Of a stretch of DNA of 64,000 nucleotides, positions 50,311 through 58,863 are shown in pieces. A model generated the notes under the pieces. The model did no database searches and had not been told where the DNA came from. It saw only the letters and a program-made list of their open reading frames with translations. Location of the stretch: positions 1 to 64,000 of the forward strand of contig CAZLDI010000001.1 in NCBI GenBank assembly GCA_964558415.1, read 5' to 3'. Within the stretch, counting starts at the first letter, position 1, and every line of letters starts with the position of its first letter. The position numbers and the translations under genes were made by a program. This stretch comes from CAZLDI01 sp964558415. Lineage in GTDB: Bacteria; Chloroflexota; Dehalococcoidia; SM23-28-2; RBG-16-64-32.

Positions 50311-53300
50311 CTATCGCGAACGCCGCACTACGGCGACCGCGACTCCGCACCCCGCGAGCGCGATCCCGATTATCAGCGCTATCGCTACCACGAGTGCGGC
50401 CGGGACCCCGCCACGCTCATCCTGGAGTATCTCCTGCAAGCGCTCCATCTCCTCGTCAGACGGTAGATCGCGAGGCGCGCCGCCTTCGATCACGACCTCG
50501 ATCTCAGCCTCCCCGGCTGCGCCGGCGCTGTCGGCGGCAACAAGCCTGATGCGATGTCTGCCGGGGGAGAGACCTCTCGTCTGCAACTCGAGGCCTTGGC
50601 CTAGACGGCCATCGAGGTCGGACTCCCAGCGCAGCGATGCCTCGGAGAGGGGACCATCCTCCCAGTCAGTTACACTTGCCGCTAGAATGACAAGGGCGTT
50701 CCGCGCGAACGTAGCGCCATCGCCCGGAGAGTAGATGGCTGCGGTCGGGGCGGTGTTCGGCATTTTAACGGAACCATCGGAATCGTCTGCCCCCGTGTTG
50801 GCGCCGTCGTTTGCAACGACGCGAAAGAGGGCGTTCTCGCTGCCGGGCAGGTAGGCCAGTGAGTGCAGGCGCAGCGAGTTCCCGTGCACGCCGTTGGCGA
50901 TCATGCGCCAGGTATCCCCACCGTCCGCGCTGTACTGGACCATGAAGGTGAGGATGTCGCCGTCGATGTCCGAGGCTTCCCAGCGGATGTCTAGTGGGAC
51001 GCTGATTTCGTCCCTCGGTGCGGGCGAGAGGAGCGTGACAACCGGAGCGTTGGCGCTGACGGCGCGCTCCGCAAGAATGCCGTCTCCCCGTTTCACCCGT
51101 ATGAACGCGGTGCCAGCGGGGAGAGGTACGAGCTCAGAGAACGTCTTGACGTTGGGCTCGCCTTCGAGCTCGTGTGGGGTCGCGTTCATGTCCAGCAGAG
51201 GCTGCGAGAAAAGTACAGCGTGGTCGGCGTCCTCCAGACTAAGCGCGACGGGGGAGGTCAGCCCCTCGGCTTCGATCTGGGCGCGGCGGGCTTCCGCATC
51301 CGATAATACATGTGGGCGAGGATCCAGGGTGTGTCCGACATTAATGAAGCGCGCGACAGGGGCGCCACCTTGCAACTCTGATAGCAACACCTGTATCTCA
51401 AAATTGCCAAGTTTGTCAGCTGGGGTCGGAGACGCGGCCACGCCAGCGCGCGCTTCGCGCAAGGCGTAAATCGAGCGTCCCGGCTGCGCCTCTGTTACGT
51501 ATTCGAGAGCACGGGGTAATCCAATCTGTGGTGTTAGCTTGACAGCGCATGGGACGCCGTAGCCGACGAGCATCTTGCAATATACGTAGGGATCGGTCCA
51601 TTTCGGACTGTTGTAGCCCATCAGTGGCCAGGCCTGGTTCGGATCGGCGGCGCCTGGGTCGTTACTGATCACCGTAGGGACAGTGAGATACGGCCAGTTC
51701 TGGTAGTAAACGTCGAAGCCCATGAAGCTACTCTCGGCCACCTCTGCGATGCTGCAGTTCGGCGTCGGGAACGGGTATTTTGTATCGATGCCGCCACCAG
51801 CCTCCTCAGTACCTTTGCAGTTGACGTGCGCCATGAACTTGTGCGCGAGCTCGTGAGCGATGGTAGCGGCCTTGGATATGTGCCAGGGGGAGTTGGCGTC
51901 CTGCGCTTTGCTCATCTTCCCGTAGGCGCGCCCAAAGCCCGCGATCCCGCTGAGCGAGATGGGGTCGAACCCCTGCTTCTGCATCTTCATTGTCACGTCG
52001 TTCTCGACCATTCCGTACCAGCGCAGGTCCGCGACCCAAGGGTCGGTGTTGTCGGCCATCACGTCGATGGCCTCGTTCGGCAGCTGTACCTGAAAGGGGT
52101 CAGCCAAGTCCCACTCGCGAGGTCCCGTTGGCCCTTCCTGCTCAAGGGGGACGTCGTGGACCAGCGGAAAGACTTTATGCTCATCAGCGCCGCCGTAGAT
52201 ATACACCTTCGCCACGGGATTCAGACGGAATATGTCCAGCATTATCTCGATGGTCTCGCCGAAGTTCTCCGGCCAGGTGTACGTGTGTTCCGGCGCGCCC
52301 GCTTCCGGCGTGTCGTGCAGGTGTACCGGCACCAGCATGACGTGCGCGTTCTTCCCCTGGTGGAATTCGACGTCCACCTGGAAGAAGTTGTTTGCGGCAT
52401 CAGGCTCGTGATCGTACGGCGAGTCAACGTCGCCCTGGTAGACGTATGCTTTCAGGCGGACCGCGCCCGTGCGCCAGGCAGGCGGGAGATAGAAATAAAG
52501 GCTGTCGTCCACGTTGACGCGGTCGCCGCCCGATTGACTCGCCAGGATGGGGCCGTTGTCGGGCGCGACGACGCCGAGAAAGTTAGCCCCGCGCCAGGCA
52601 CCGAGCGCGCCCTTTACGATCTTGAACGTATCCTCGCCGTCCGTCCGCACGTAGACGCGCACGACCGTCTGACGTTCCGCGACGAGCGGCATATCGTTAG
52701 CGAGGTTCTGGATACCCTGGGTGACCTCCATCGCCCAGACTTGGAGATCGACAGGCTCGACCCCTGGGGCGACGATGTCCGGAGGCTTTGGCGTGGAAGT
52801 CTTGGCGATGACACCGCCGATGGGCGTGGGCGCGATCGTGACGGCCGGTGGAAGGGTGGGCGTGCTAGGCATTGGTGTCGGCGTCACGGAGTGTGTGACG
52901 GAGGGCGGAGGCGTGTCAGTCACCTTCGGCGTCGCGGTCGGGGCTGGTGTTGGAGTGGGCGGCGTTGTCGGTGTAGGGGTGGGCGCCGTCACACGGAAGC
53001 GCTGAATGCCCGCGAAATGGGGCACGCTGTTACTACAGAAGTTGCAGACGCTGACGTTATGATCGCCGAGCGCAGCACCGGCTGGAGCGTTGAAAGTTGT
53101 GGCTATATTACCCGTTCCGCCACCGACGAGCGTCCCTTTGCTCCCGGGGCTGACGTAGTCCCAGTAGACCTCATAGTCCTGGCCCCCGGGAATCCCGGAG
53201 GGCATCACGGTGATCAAGGTCCCGACCGTCCCGTCACCTGGGGCCAGAGTAAACGAGTGCGAGGCGTCCGCCACCGGCGCGGCGATCAGGGTGATCCAAA

Positions 53301-53367
53301 CTGCCAGCATTGCACCAAGGGCGTAACGTGCCCGTCCCATGGCGAGAACGAGGGCTGCCTTTCGCAT
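50311..53367 (-). CDS. Membrane-anchored extracellular zinc metalloprotease-like protein
   Basis: 1018 residues. Signal peptide (ALGAMLAVWITLIAAPVADA), a beta domain, a Pro/Thr-rich linker at about residues 120-190, a middle region with the zinc motif HELAHKFMAH (about residues 505-514), a Ser/Gly-rich part, FN3/Ig-like domains (DIRWEASDIDGDILTF, RVVANDGA) at about 800-970, and a C-terminal membrane helix ending VAVAVVRRSR. TATAAT lies nine bases before the ATG at 53367, so the mRNA is nearly leaderless; ATG at 53340 is an alternative. Function as a protease is inferred from HExxH only. Confidence 0.75.
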   Translation of the reverse strand: MRKAALVLAMGRARYALGAMLAVWITLIAAPVADASHSFTLAPGDGTVGTLITVMPSGIPGGQDYEVYWDYVSPGSKGTLVGGGTGNIATTFNAPAGAALGDHNVSVCNFCSNSVPHFAGIQRFRVTAPTPTPTTPPTPTPAPTATPKVTDTPPPSVTHSVTPTPMPSTPTLPPAVTIAPTPIGGVIAKTSTPKPPDIVAPGVEPVDLQVWAMEVTQGIQNLANDMPLVAERQTVVRVYVRTDGEDTFKIVKGALGAWRGANFLGVVAPDNGPILASQSGGDRVNVDDSLYFYLPPAWRTGAVRLKAYVYQGDVDSPYDHEPDAANNFFQVDVEFHQGKNAHVMLVPVHLHDTPEAGAPEHTYTWPENFGETIEIMLDIFRLNPVAKVYIYGGADEHKVFPLVHDVPLEQEGPTGPREWDLADPFQVQLPNEAIDVMADNTDPWVADLRWYGMVENDVTMKMQKQGFDPISLSGIAGFGRAYGKMSKAQDANSPWHISKAATIAHELAHKFMAHVNCKGTEEAGGGIDTKYPFPTPNCSIAEVAESSFMGFDVYYQNWPYLTVPTVISNDPGAADPNQAWPLMGYNSPKWTDPYVYCKMLVGYGVPCAVKLTPQIGLPRALEYVTEAQPGRSIYALREARAGVAASPTPADKLGNFEIQVLLSELQGGAPVARFINVGHTLDPRPHVLSDAEARRAQIEAEGLTSPVALSLEDADHAVLFSQPLLDMNATPHELEGEPNVKTFSELVPLPAGTAFIRVKRGDGILAERAVSANAPVVTLLSPAPRDEISVPLDIRWEASDIDGDILTFMVQYSADGGDTWRMIANGVHGNSLRLHSLAYLPGSENALFRVVANDGANTGADDSDGSVKMPNTAPTAAIYSPGDGATFARNALVILAASVTDWEDGPLSEASLRWESDLDGRLGQGLELQTRGLSPGRHRIRLVAADSAGAAGEAEIEVVIEGGAPRDLPSDEEMERLQEILQDERGGVPAALVVAIALIIGIALAGCGVAVAVVRRSR

Positions 53368-53376
53368 CTCGCCCGG

Positions 53377-53382
53377 ATTATA
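53377..53382 (-). promoter_or_regulatory. -10 box of a nearly leaderless transcript
   Basis: TATAAT on the minus strand, nine bases before the ATG of the metalloprotease gene at 53367. Confidence 0.5.
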
Positions 53383-53386
53383 TAAC

Positions 53387-53728
53387 CTACAACCCCCGGT
53401 GGCCGTTGCCCTCCGACTCTTCGTCGTCTTCGTCGTCATCGCCCTCGAAGTCCTCATCAGAGTAGACACCGGACTCGCGACCGGCCCATACCGTGACTAC
53501 GAAGTCCTCGCGGAACGGGTCCGTCGTCAGCACCAGCCTTTCGTCGAGTTCGCTCATCAGCTCTCGGATGTCCTCCTCTGTGAGGCTTTCCGGGACACAC
53601 AAGGTCGCGTAAGCCACGGAGGGCGTGAAGTGAATGTCAACACGGCCGATCTCTTCCTCATTGAGCTCGATCACATAGCTCTCTGACTGCGCCGTTCGGC
53701 ACTCGCGCTCGAATTGGTAGCCACTCAT
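53387..53728 (-). CDS. Acidic hypothetical protein, 113 residues
   Basis: No family recognised. The N-terminal 85 residues look like a mixed alpha/beta fold (YVIELNEEEIGRVDIHFTP, PESLTEEDIRELMSELDERLVL). The tail is very acidic (EDFEGDDDEDDEESEG). AGGAGG lies six bases upstream of the ATG at 53728. It starts 33 bases after the proA stop on the same strand. Confidence 0.65.
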   Translation of the reverse strand: MSGYQFERECRTAQSESYVIELNEEEIGRVDIHFTPSVAYATLCVPESLTEEDIRELMSELDERLVLTTDPFREDFVVTVWAGRESGVYSDEDFEGDDDEDDEESEGNGHRGL

Positions 53729-53761
53729 GCGGCCTCCTTTCAGCCGGTCACCAGGGATGTA

Positions 53762-55042
53762 CTAGGGGCGAGTCTGGCCGTCGCCCATCACGATCCATTT
53801 GTAGGTCGTGATCTCACGCAGGCCGACCGGCCCGCGGGCGATGGTCTTCTGGGTCGAGTCAATGATCTCTGCTCCGAGGCCGAACTGCGCGCCATCGGTG
53901 AACTGCGTGCTGGCGTTCACATAGACCACGGCGGAGTCGACTTCGTCAAGGAAGCGCATCGCCGCCGAGTAGTCCTCCGTTACGATCGCGTCCGAGTGCC
54001 CGGTGCCGTAGCGATAAATGTGGTCCAGTGCGTCGTCAAGGGAGTCGACAAGTCTAATGGCCGCGGTAAGGGAGAGGAATTCGTGCCCGAAATCGCCCTC
54101 GCCGGCTGGGACGGCGTGCAGGCCCGGGATCGGCGCGGCGTTCAGGATGGCAAGCGACTGCTCGTCACAGCGCATTTCGACTCCTTTCTCACCCCACAGC
54201 CGGCCTATCTGTGGGAGGAAGGCCTGCGCCACATCCTCATGCACTATCACCGTGTCCAGCGCGTTGCAGACGCTGTACTTGCGAGTCTTCGCGTTGTTGA
54301 CGATAGCGACAGCCTTCGCCAGGTCAGCGGCGCGGTCTACGTATGTATGGCAGACGCCTATGCCACCGGTGAGCACAGGCATCGTCGCGTTCTCGGCGAC
54401 GTACCGGATTAGTTCGGCGCCGCCTCTGGGTACAACGAGGTCGATCACGTCTTTCATCTGCAGTAGCTCGCCGATCAGCGCGCGGTCGGTGTTCTCGATA
54501 AGTTGCACTGCGTCAGGCGGGCCGCCTGCGGCCGATATCGCCTCGCGCAGGACATGCGCTATCACCTTATTGGAGTGGGCCGTCTCCTTACCGCCGCGCA
54601 GGACGCAAGCGTTCCCCGACTTGAGGCAGAGGGCCGCGATGTCGACGGTGACGTTGGGGCGGCTCTCATAGATCGCGGCGATGACGCCCAGCGGCACGCG
54701 GCGCCGGCCCACCCGCATCCCGTTGGGAAGGGTGCGCATGTCGATCATCTCGCCCACCGGGTCGGGAAGGTCCGCGACGTGGCGTGTGTCGTTGGCGATC
54801 GCTTGCAGGCGTTCGTCAGTAAGTGTGAGTCGGTCGATCACGGATGGGGTGAGGTTGGCGTCCTGAGCGCCCTGTACATCGTGCTGGTTGGCCCGCATGA
54901 TCTCGCCTGCCCGCGCCATGAGAGCATCGGCGATTCTGAGCAGCGCTCGGTTCTTGACGTCCGTAGACGTTCGCACGAGCTCGCGCGAGGCGCGCTTCGC
55001 GGCGGCCCCTTTGGTCTGAAGTTCGTTAGCTGTGGTGGTCAT
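53762..55042 (-). CDS. proA: Gamma-glutamyl phosphate reductase
   Basis: 426 residues. Second step of proline synthesis. Seen: GVIAAIYESRPNVTVDIAALCLKSGNACVLRGGKE, the catalytic Cys in KYSVCNALDTVIVHE, GGAELIRYV, YVNASTQFTDGAQFGLGAEI. It is separated from proB by a thiolase, a DUF35 gene and a COX24-like gene. Possible ribosome site GGAGGG about 17 bases upstream of the ATG. Confidence 0.96.
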   Translation of the reverse strand: MTTTANELQTKGAAAKRASRELVRTSTDVKNRALLRIADALMARAGEIMRANQHDVQGAQDANLTPSVIDRLTLTDERLQAIANDTRHVADLPDPVGEMIDMRTLPNGMRVGRRRVPLGVIAAIYESRPNVTVDIAALCLKSGNACVLRGGKETAHSNKVIAHVLREAISAAGGPPDAVQLIENTDRALIGELLQMKDVIDLVVPRGGAELIRYVAENATMPVLTGGIGVCHTYVDRAADLAKAVAIVNNAKTRKYSVCNALDTVIVHEDVAQAFLPQIGRLWGEKGVEMRCDEQSLAILNAAPIPGLHAVPAGEGDFGHEFLSLTAAIRLVDSLDDALDHIYRYGTGHSDAIVTEDYSAAMRFLDEVDSAVVYVNASTQFTDGAQFGLGAEIIDSTQKTIARGPVGLREITTYKWIVMGDGQTRP

Positions 55043-55072
55043 CTTGATTTCGCCACCACCCTCCTGACGCGC

Positions 55073-55168
55073 TTACTTGTGGCGGCGCTGCCAGCGGGTC
55101 TTCTTCAGCATCTTGCGATGCTTGTGTTTACTGATCTTCTTTCGTCGCTTTTTGACGACGGAACCCAT
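55073..55168 (-). CDS. AURKAIP1/COX24-like small basic protein (bS22-like)
   Basis: 31 residues: MGSVVKKRRKKISKHKHRKM, then LKKTRWQRRHK. This matches the short AURKAIP1/COX24 domain, which includes the actinobacterial ribosomal protein bS22. GGAGG lies four bases before the ATG at 55168. Its position before proA may be fortuitous. It is too short for most gene finders. Confidence 0.8.
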   Translation of the reverse strand: MGSVVKKRRKKISKHKHRKMLKKTRWQRRHK

Positions 55169-55254
55169 ACAACCTCCGGGACATGGACAAGAGACAAGGA
55201 ACACGGAGCAGGGGCCTGCGCCCTTGTTCCCGTTCCTTGTCCCTTGTTCCCGCT

Positions 55255-55674
55255 CTATTCCGGCTCGAACTTCAGCAGACTGATTTCGGGCGTGATGCCA
55301 TCGTATACCGCGCGAACGGGCATGTCTACCCTGACGGCCTCCGCTGGGCAGTGGATGACGTTCGTCGTCACGCGCGGCCCCTCTTCAAGCTCGACGATAG
55401 CGAACACGTACGGAACATCCTCACCGAATGCGGGGTTCATGGCTCGCCGCACGATGGTGTAGGAGTAGACCTTACCGCGCCCGGTAGCCCTCACCCAGTT
55501 GAGCCGGTCCGACAGGCAATGCGGACAGATGGTCCGCGGATAGAACACCTTACGCGCGCAGTCCGCACAGCGCTGGAGCCGAAGCTCGCCCACTTTCAGC
55601 CCGTCCCAGAACGGCTGCGTGACGGCCGATGGGGTGGGAACGGGTTTGCGGTAGTCCGGGAGAGCGCCCGTCAT
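55255..55674 (-). CDS. DUF35 OB-fold zinc-ribbon protein (thiolase partner)
   Basis: 139 residues. Rubredoxin-like zinc ribbon CADC...CPHC (residues about 37-54) followed by an OB fold (GRGKVYSYTIVRRAMNPAF, VPYVFAIVELEEGPRV). DUF35 proteins bind acyl-CoA and pair with thiolase-like proteins. The ATG at 55674 overlaps the thiolase stop by 4 bp, which fixes the start. Confidence 0.9.
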   Translation of the reverse strand: MTGALPDYRKPVPTPSAVTQPFWDGLKVGELRLQRCADCARKVFYPRTICPHCLSDRLNWVRATGRGKVYSYTIVRRAMNPAFGEDVPYVFAIVELEEGPRVTTNVIHCPAEAVRVDMPVRAVYDGITPEISLLKFEPE

Positions 55675-56840
55675 TCCACAGCCAGGACCAGCGATACTTG
55701 TTCGCTCATAATCCCCCCGTTTCCATTGACATAGGCCAGCTGGCACTGCACCTGGCGCTCGCCGGCGTCGCCCCGCAGCTGCCGCACGGCTTCCGTGACG
55801 TGGGACATACCGCCCGCCAGCCCGGGCTGGCCAAACGAGAGTTGCCCCCCGTGCGTGTTGAGCGGCAGGTCGCCCCGATACGTGAAGTCGTGGCCTTCGA
55901 CGAACGCGCCACCGCGGCCCTTCGCGCAGAATCCCGCATCCTCCAGAGTGATGAGCACCGTAATCGTGTAGCAGTCGTATACGGAGATGAGGTCGATGTC
56001 CTTGTGGACGACTCCCGCCATTGCGAAGGCCGCCGGCGCCGCCTTCGCGATCGGCGAGGTCGTGATCGTTTCGTACTGCGACAGGGTCAGGCCGGTCGAG
56101 GCTTCGCCGGCGCCAAGCAGCCAGACGGGCGGCCGCCTGGAGTCGTTCGCGAGCTCCGGCGATACGACCAGGAGCGCCGCGCCGCCGGTGCAGGGCATCA
56201 CGATCTCCAAGAGGTGCAATGGATCGACGACCATTGGCGACTTCAACACATCGTCCACCGTGAGCGGCTTTCCATAGAACATCGCTTCCGGATTGGCGCA
56301 TGCGTTCGTGCGCTGGTCTGCTGCGATCTTCGCGAGTTGTCTGCTCGTGGTTCCGTATTCGTGCATGTGCCGCATGGCGATCAGGGCATAGCCGGAGTTC
56401 ACACCCATGGGCCCGTACGGCGCCTCGAATTCTCGGATCGGGAGTTGCTGCGTGGGCCGGCGCGCCCGCGGCGCGTAAAACGTCTCTACGTCGGACGCCT
56501 CCCCCGTAACGCAGAGCACTGCGCGGCAGATACCTGCCTGGATCGCCGCCGCCGCGCGCCAGACCATCCCACAAGCCGAAGCGCCGCCGAGGTCGACAAC
56601 ATCTTCATACGAGGGATGGATACCCAGATACTCGCCCAGGTGCGCCGGCCACATCGCTGTCATCTCGACGATCGGCGGCCCGATCAGCAGTCCATCAACG
56701 TCAGCGAGCGTGAGACCTGAGTCGAGAATCGCCTGGCGCGAGACGTCTGCCCAGATACCGAGCGTGCTCAGACCGTCGGATGACCGCTGGGGCTTCATCT
56801 CAGCGATGCCGGTGATGGCAGCGGCCCGCTTGAGCGTCAC
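55671..56840 (-). CDS. Thiolase-family (SCP2/Ltp2-like) acyl-CoA enzyme
   Basis: 389 residues. Thiolase fold with the non-canonical SCP2 pattern: ITGIAEM, VDLGGASACGMVWRAAAAI (a possible nucleophile Cys), DVETFYAPRARR, NTHGGQLSFGQPGLAGG and NGNGGIMSEQVSLVL. The usual C-terminal CGGGG Cys is replaced, so either a thiolase, a lipid-transfer aldolase (Ltp2-like with a DUF35 partner) or a condensing enzyme is possible. The start at 56840 is GTG. It is downstream of proB by 12 bases. Confidence 0.82.
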   Translation of the reverse strand: MTLKRAAAITGIAEMKPQRSSDGLSTLGIWADVSRQAILDSGLTLADVDGLLIGPPIVEMTAMWPAHLGEYLGIHPSYEDVVDLGGASACGMVWRAAAAIQAGICRAVLCVTGEASDVETFYAPRARRPTQQLPIREFEAPYGPMGVNSGYALIAMRHMHEYGTTSRQLAKIAADQRTNACANPEAMFYGKPLTVDDVLKSPMVVDPLHLLEIVMPCTGGAALLVVSPELANDSRRPPVWLLGAGEASTGLTLSQYETITTSPIAKAAPAAFAMAGVVHKDIDLISVYDCYTITVLITLEDAGFCAKGRGGAFVEGHDFTYRGDLPLNTHGGQLSFGQPGLAGGMSHVTEAVRQLRGDAGERQVQCQLAYVNGNGGIMSEQVSLVLAVE

Positions 56841-56852
56841 TGCTCCACCACG

Positions 56853-58016
56853 CTAGAGCACCACCAGGTTGTCGCGGTGGACGACTTCGCCGCCGTAATG
56901 GTGTCCCAGCACCTCCTCAATCCGGTCCGACCGCACGCCGCGAATGCGCAAGATCTCCTCCGAGGCGTAGTTCGCCATGCCGCAGGCGACACGCTCGCCA
57001 TCGGGATCGACGATTGCGACCGCCTCACCACGCTGGAACGACCCCTGTACGTCCTTCACGCCCGCAGGAAGCAGGCTGCGACGGTCTTCACGGAGGACCC
57101 TGGCGGCGCCGGCGTCCACGACGATACTGCCTCTAACCGACAGGCCGGCAAGCATCCAGCGGCGGCGGCTCTCCATGTTGTCAACGGTTGCCGGGAAGAG
57201 CGTGCCTATGTCATCTCCCGCCACGAGCCGCAGCAGGACATCGGGCTCCTTGCCGGACGCGATGATGGTGTCGGCACCGCCGCCGGTGGCCAGGCGCGCC
57301 GCCTGCATCTTCGTCTCCATACCGCCCACCCCGCGCCCTTCGGCGTTCGTCCCGCCCGCAAGAGCCTCTATGCGCGCATCGATGCGGTCGACCCGCGGGA
57401 TGAGCTGGGCCGCCGGGTCGAGGCGCGGGTCGGCCGTGTACAGGCCGCCGGTGTCCGTTAGCAGGACCAGAACGTCAGCATCGACGAGATTCGCGACCAG
57501 AGCGGACAAATTGTCGTTGTCGCCGATCTTCGCCCCTTCGATCTCGTCTATCGCGACAACGTCATTCTCGTTGACTATCGGCACGACCCTCAGTTCAAGC
57601 ATGGCGAGCAGGGTGTTTCGGGCGTTCAGGTACCCCTGCCTGTCCGCGACGTCGCGGCGCGTGAGCAGGATCTGGGCCACGGTGACATCGTGCTTCGCGA
57701 AGAGGTCCTGATACGCTTGCATCAAGTCGCTCTGCCCCACCGCCGCCAGCACCTGCCGGAACGGCATGTCCTTGCGCTCCTTCGCTGCTCCCAGCCGGTG
57801 CTGCCCGGCGGCGATTGCGCCCGAAGTGACGACGATGACCTCCGCTCCGCGGCCGTGCAACTCTGCCACCTGTCCGGCGAGCGTCGCCATAAGCTCCAGG
57901 TTCAGGCGGTCCGTACCCGCTGTAAGCACGTTGGTACCGAACTTCGCAACAATGCGGTGGTAGTGGAGTGGCCTTTGGCCTGCGCTCCGGCGTCCCGGCG
58001 TCCGTTGGTTAGTCAT
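56853..58016 (-). CDS. proB: Glutamate 5-kinase
   Basis: 387 residues. First step of proline synthesis. Seen: amino-acid kinase core RIVAKFGTNVLTAG, VVTSGAIAAGQHRLG, NENDVVAIDEIEGAKIGDNDNLSALVANLVDAD, GGMETKMQAARLATGGG, and a C-terminal PUA domain (GSIVVDAGAARVLREDRRSLLPAG). The ATG at 58016 was chosen; ATG at 58025 or 58052 are possible. Proline feedback is expected through the kinase domain. Confidence 0.95.
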   Translation of the reverse strand: MTNQRTPGRRSAGQRPLHYHRIVAKFGTNVLTAGTDRLNLELMATLAGQVAELHGRGAEVIVVTSGAIAAGQHRLGAAKERKDMPFRQVLAAVGQSDLMQAYQDLFAKHDVTVAQILLTRRDVADRQGYLNARNTLLAMLELRVVPIVNENDVVAIDEIEGAKIGDNDNLSALVANLVDADVLVLLTDTGGLYTADPRLDPAAQLIPRVDRIDARIEALAGGTNAEGRGVGGMETKMQAARLATGGGADTIIASGKEPDVLLRLVAGDDIGTLFPATVDNMESRRRWMLAGLSVRGSIVVDAGAARVLREDRRSLLPAGVKDVQGSFQRGEAVAIVDPDGERVACGMANYASEEILRIRGVRSDRIEEVLGHHYGGEVVHRDNLVVL

Positions 58017-58146
58017 TGATCTCATTCTTGAGCGGTCGACTGGTGTCCGCATTGTACCCTTGGCCCTCTCCTGCTCTCAATGCACAGGGCTACGACCACA
58101 CAGGCGGGTGTGTTACATTGCCCCTCAGCAAACGAAAGGAATCGGA

Positions 58147-58845
58147 ATGAGGACTCTCAGCTTCTCGATTGCGTTCCTGACCGTACTCGCAATCGCGCTT
58201 GCGGGATTCGTACTCCCGCTGGGCCGCGCGAACGCTAAGGCGCCCGAGATCACATACATGTTCCCGGAGGACGGGGACACCGTCGCCGAGGCGCTGACAG
58301 TAATCCAGATGTGCTTTGCCGAACCGATAGACGTGCGGGACAAGCAGGATGGCGGCCAGTGGGACTTTTCGCTCACAGCGCCCGGTAATCGCGGCCTGGG
58401 GATGCGGATCGTGTTTCAGCCGGATGGTTATGGCGCGGCGATCTACCCGGGCCTGATCGACGACGATGGGCAAGGCACCTGGACGTTCACCTTCCGTATC
58501 GCCGACCGGCAGACCGGCGAGGAGACCAAGGAAACGACCAGCTACGACGTAGGAGAGGGAGGCATTCCGCCGTTGGAAGCCCCGCCGCCGATGTGCACCT
58601 CATCGGGCCCGTCGGCGCCCGCGACGACACCCGCCGCCAGCAGCCCGGAGCCGACGCCGGCGAACAGTCTTGACGGCCGGGACGACGACGGGCTGGGGGT
58701 ACTGGAGCTTGCGCTTATAACGGTCGGAGTCGCCGCCGGCGTGCTGCTCCTCGCCGTCATTGGCTACGGCATCCGCAACAGAGTCGGCTTCTGGCTACAC
58801 CGGCCACCGCCTCGGGACGATGGAAACGGCGATGGCCACCACTAG
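58147..58845 (+). CDS. Secreted/membrane CopC-like protein
   Basis: 232 residues. Signal peptide (FSIAFLTVLAIALAGFVLP), an Ig-like domain of the CopC type (ITYMFPEDGDTVAEALTVIQMCF, IVFQPDGYGAAIYPGL, WTFTFRIADRQTG), a Ser/Pro/Thr linker, and a C-terminal membrane helix with a Arg/Pro/Asp/His tail. Copper binding is not evident. AAAGGAA upstream of the ATG supports this start. It lies 18 bases before the peroxiredoxin, so cotranscription is likely. Confidence 0.7.
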   Translation: MRTLSFSIAFLTVLAIALAGFVLPLGRANAKAPEITYMFPEDGDTVAEALTVIQMCFAEPIDVRDKQDGGQWDFSLTAPGNRGLGMRIVFQPDGYGAAIYPGLIDDDGQGTWTFTFRIADRQTGEETKETTSYDVGEGGIPPLEAPPPMCTSSGPSAPATTPAASSPEPTPANSLDGRDDDGLGVLELALITVGVAAGVLLLAVIGYGIRNRVGFWLHRPPPRDDGNGDGHH

Positions 58846-58863
58846 TCTGGGGCAGGTGCTCTG

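Noticed and set aside
51826..53385. Plus-strand 519-residue frame opposite the metalloprotease
   Set aside because: The minus strand has a signal peptide, HExxH and a membrane anchor; this is its shadow.
55629..56720. Plus-strand 363-residue frame opposite the thiolase
   Set aside because: Antisense to a gene with clear thiolase motifs and overlapping start/stop with DUF35.
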